A DNA stretch of 43,192 bases from an uncultured Alistipes sp. GTDB taxonomy: Bacteria; Bacteroidota; Bacteroidia; Bacteroidales; Rikenellaceae. The position numbers and the translations under genes were made by a program. Shown here one piece after another: positions 41,532 to 43,192 of the stretch (positions are counted from its first letter, which is position 1; every line of letters starts with the position of its first letter). The notes beneath the pieces were generated by a model. It was not told where the DNA came from, made no database searches, and saw only the letters and a list, made by a program, of their open reading frames with translations. Location: positions 1 to 43,192 of the forward strand of contig CAAGBL010000066.1 in NCBI GenBank assembly GCA_900768045.1. Direction: 5' to 3'.

Positions 41532-42941
41532 ATGATTAACACAAAAAATTCTTCAGCAACAACTCCGGTATACGGCTCGGAGGAGATGAAACGCCCTGCA
41601 CCATCACAAACAATCCCCGAGCACTCGACAACACCCGAGATTGCATATCGCATGGTTAAGGACGAGACCTATGCCGAGACGCAGCCACGCCTAAACCTCG
41701 CAACATTCGTCACAACATACATGGACGACTACGCCACACGCCTCATGAACGAGTCGATAGCCATAAACTATATCGACCAGACGGAGTATCCACGTGTTGC
41801 CGTTGTTGCCAGCCGCTGTATCAACATGGTTGCCAACCTATGGAACAGCCCTGAGCAGGCAGAGTCAAAGACGGGAGCTGTGGGCATAGGCTCGTCGGAG
41901 GCATGTATGCTTGGCGGTGTGGCAGCGTGGCTACGCTGGCGCAAGCGACGCATGGAGGAGGGTAAGCCCCACGACAAGCCAAACCTTGTGATGAGTACAG
42001 GCATGCAGGTAGTATGGGAGAAGTTCTGCCAGCTATGGCAGATAGAACTTCGTCAGGTGCCCCTAACACGCACCAACCGCACGCTAAATGCCAAGGAGGC
42101 GCTCAAGATGTGCGACGAGAACACAATATGCATCGTGCCTATTGCGGGTGTTACATGGACGGGCCTCAACGACGACATAGAGACGCTAAATCATGAGCTT
42201 GACGCCTATAACAAGATGACGGGCTACGACATACCTATACACGTGGATGCCGCCTCAGGAGGCTTTATTTTGCCATTTATCAACCCCGAGCACAAGTGGG
42301 ACTTTAGGCTTAAGTGGGTGAAGTCTATCTCCACCTCAGGCCATAAGTACGGCTTGGTATATCCAGGTTTGGGTTGGGTGGTATGGCGTGATAAGAGCTA
42401 CCTCCCTGACGAGATGTCGTTCTCGGTGAACTACCTCGGTGCTGAGGTTACTCAGGTAGGCCTCAACTTCTCACGCCCCGCAGCGCAGATATTGGGCCAA
42501 TACTACAACTTTATACGCCTTGGCTGGGAGGGCTACCACGCCATTCAGCGCAATGCTATGGATATTGCTCAATACTGCCACGAGCGCATCAGCAAGATGG
42601 AGTGCTTCGAGGTGTATAACGACGAGGTTGTAAATCCGTTGTTCATCTGGAGCCTCAGCGAGGAGTACGAGCGTAAGGCTAAGTGGACCTTGTATGACCT
42701 TCAGGCTAAGTTGCAGGAGAGTGGCTGGATGGTGCCTGCCTACACCATGCCTAAGGATATTGAGGATATGGTTGTTATGCGTATCGTTGTGCGTCAGGGC
42801 ATGTCGCGCGACATGGCAGATATGCTACTTAAGGATATCGAGAATGCCGTTGCCGAGCTCGACAAGCTGAAGCACCCTACGCTCTCACGCGAGGCCTACA
42901 GCCGCCAAGAGAAGCAGCACGGCAAGGTGTTTACGCATTAA
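41532..42941 (+). CDS. gadB: Glutamate decarboxylase
   Basis: A 469-residue PLP enzyme that converts glutamate to GABA and CO2, consuming a proton, and so helps survival in acid. The PLP lysine is Lys272 in STSGHKYGLVYPGLGW, preceded by HVDAASGGF (Asp239 for the cofactor ring). Length matches E. coli GadB. The extreme C-terminus VFTH ends in histidine; in E. coli GadB a histidine next to the C-terminus closes the active site at neutral pH. Partner genes usual in Bacteroides (glutaminase, GABA antiporter) are not in view; they may lie beyond the right edge. A repeat hairpin follows the stop. Confidence 0.95.
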   Translation: MINTKNSSATTPVYGSEEMKRPAPSQTIPEHSTTPEIAYRMVKDETYAETQPRLNLATFVTTYMDDYATRLMNESIAINYIDQTEYPRVAVVASRCINMVANLWNSPEQAESKTGAVGIGSSEACMLGGVAAWLRWRKRRMEEGKPHDKPNLVMSTGMQVVWEKFCQLWQIELRQVPLTRTNRTLNAKEALKMCDENTICIVPIAGVTWTGLNDDIETLNHELDAYNKMTGYDIPIHVDAASGGFILPFINPEHKWDFRLKWVKSISTSGHKYGLVYPGLGWVVWRDKSYLPDEMSFSVNYLGAEVTQVGLNFSRPAAQILGQYYNFIRLGWEGYHAIQRNAMDIAQYCHERISKMECFEVYNDEVVNPLFIWSLSEEYERKAKWTLYDLQAKLQESGWMVPAYTMPKDIEDMVVMRIVVRQGMSRDMADMLLKDIENAVAELDKLKHPTLSREAYSRQEKQHGKVFTH

Positions 42942-42943
42942 TA

Positions 42944-43041
42944 TAGGGGAGATAGGGCTGATAGGGTCAATAGGGTCAATGAGGCGATGGTATCACTTCC
43001 CCATCTTCCCTATTTTCCCTATTTTCCCTATTATTCCCCAT
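42944..43041. repeat. Tandem-repeat hairpin after gadB
   Basis: The left arm is made of ATAGGG units (GATAGGGCTG, ATAGGGTCA twice) and the right arm of TTCCCTATT units (three), so the arms can pair as a long imperfect hairpin. Its layout resembles the one at 9889-10011 but with another unit sequence. It begins three bases after the gadB stop and may act as terminator. Confidence 0.75.
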
Positions 43042-43067
43042 AAATTCCACCTCGATTAGCACCACTA

Positions 43068-43192
43068 AATTTGTTGTTAGAAGGGGTTAGGCTTGGTCTA
43101 TCGCAAAAGAAGACCCCTCGGGATAGTACTCAAACGTACAGCCCGAGGGGTCTTACTTTTAGCGATGGGCCGAGAATGACCCCTTATCACAA
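43068..43192 (+). repeat. Palindromic intergenic element, copy D (cut by window edge)
   Basis: It begins AATTTGTTGTTAGAAGGGG and at the edge reaches CCCCTTATCACAA, the start of the right terminal repeat. The core stem AAGACCCCTCGGG / CCCGAGGGGTCTT is fully paired but unrelated in sequence to the stems of copies A-C, while the apex ATAGTACTCAAACGTACAG is conserved. The last few bases of the element lie outside the window. Confidence 0.85.

Overview
The window looks like a chromosome segment of a Bacteroidales bacterium. The evidence is a SusC/SusD pair, lipoprotein signal peptides of Bacteroidetes type, -7 promoter boxes of the form TAnnTTTG, a DUF4290 protein, and a GGGtGRT gene pair. Gene content and codon choice would fit Rikenellaceae (Alistipes-like), but the sequence alone does not settle the family. 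There is no phage, CRISPR array, rRNA or transposase. One tRNA (Pro, anticodon TGG) is present.

Bases 1-13.3 kb are mostly housekeeping. A minus-strand operon carries DUF4290, a thioredoxin-fold lipoprotein, lpxH, thyA and folA. Next come a sigma-54 activator-like gene, a HAD phosphatase divergent from a family 2 glycosyltransferase, a glyS-ruvX-def operon, radC, rnc, acpP, and the plus-strand pair pepE-yraN.

Bases 13.3-32.2 kb are an accessory locus that looks built for extracellular proteolysis and peptide uptake. On the minus strand a SusC/SusD importer and a 773-residue surface lipoprotein form one unit closed by a strong terminator. They are followed by two tandem copies of a module made of a subtilisin-family (S8) lipoprotein protease plus a small lipoprotein, and then by a C10 (streptopain-family) protease whose stop overlaps the start of a BACON-type lipoprotein. 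An Oar-like TonB-dependent receptor is divergent from susC. The small lipoproteins resemble each other and are candidates for dedicated partners or inhibitors of the neighbouring proteases. This is the best candidate for an undescribed system here.

Bases 32.3-43.2 kb hold the Fe-S scaffold/GGGtGRT pair, a low-GC stretch with unrecognised small genes and a structured leader or small RNA, a second sigma-54 activator-like gene paralogous to the first, a HTH/S24 regulator, an acyltransferase, tRNA-Pro and glutamate decarboxylase.

A family of roughly 125-130 bp intergenic palindromic elements recurs in five copies (about 7.2, 10.8, 34.2, 34.35 and 43.1 kb). They share terminal inverted repeats and a nested hairpin with covarying stems, and three of them touch the stop codon of a gene. 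Both sigma-54 activator paralogs have a degenerate receiver, a GSFTSA in place of GAFTGA, and no DNA-binding domain.
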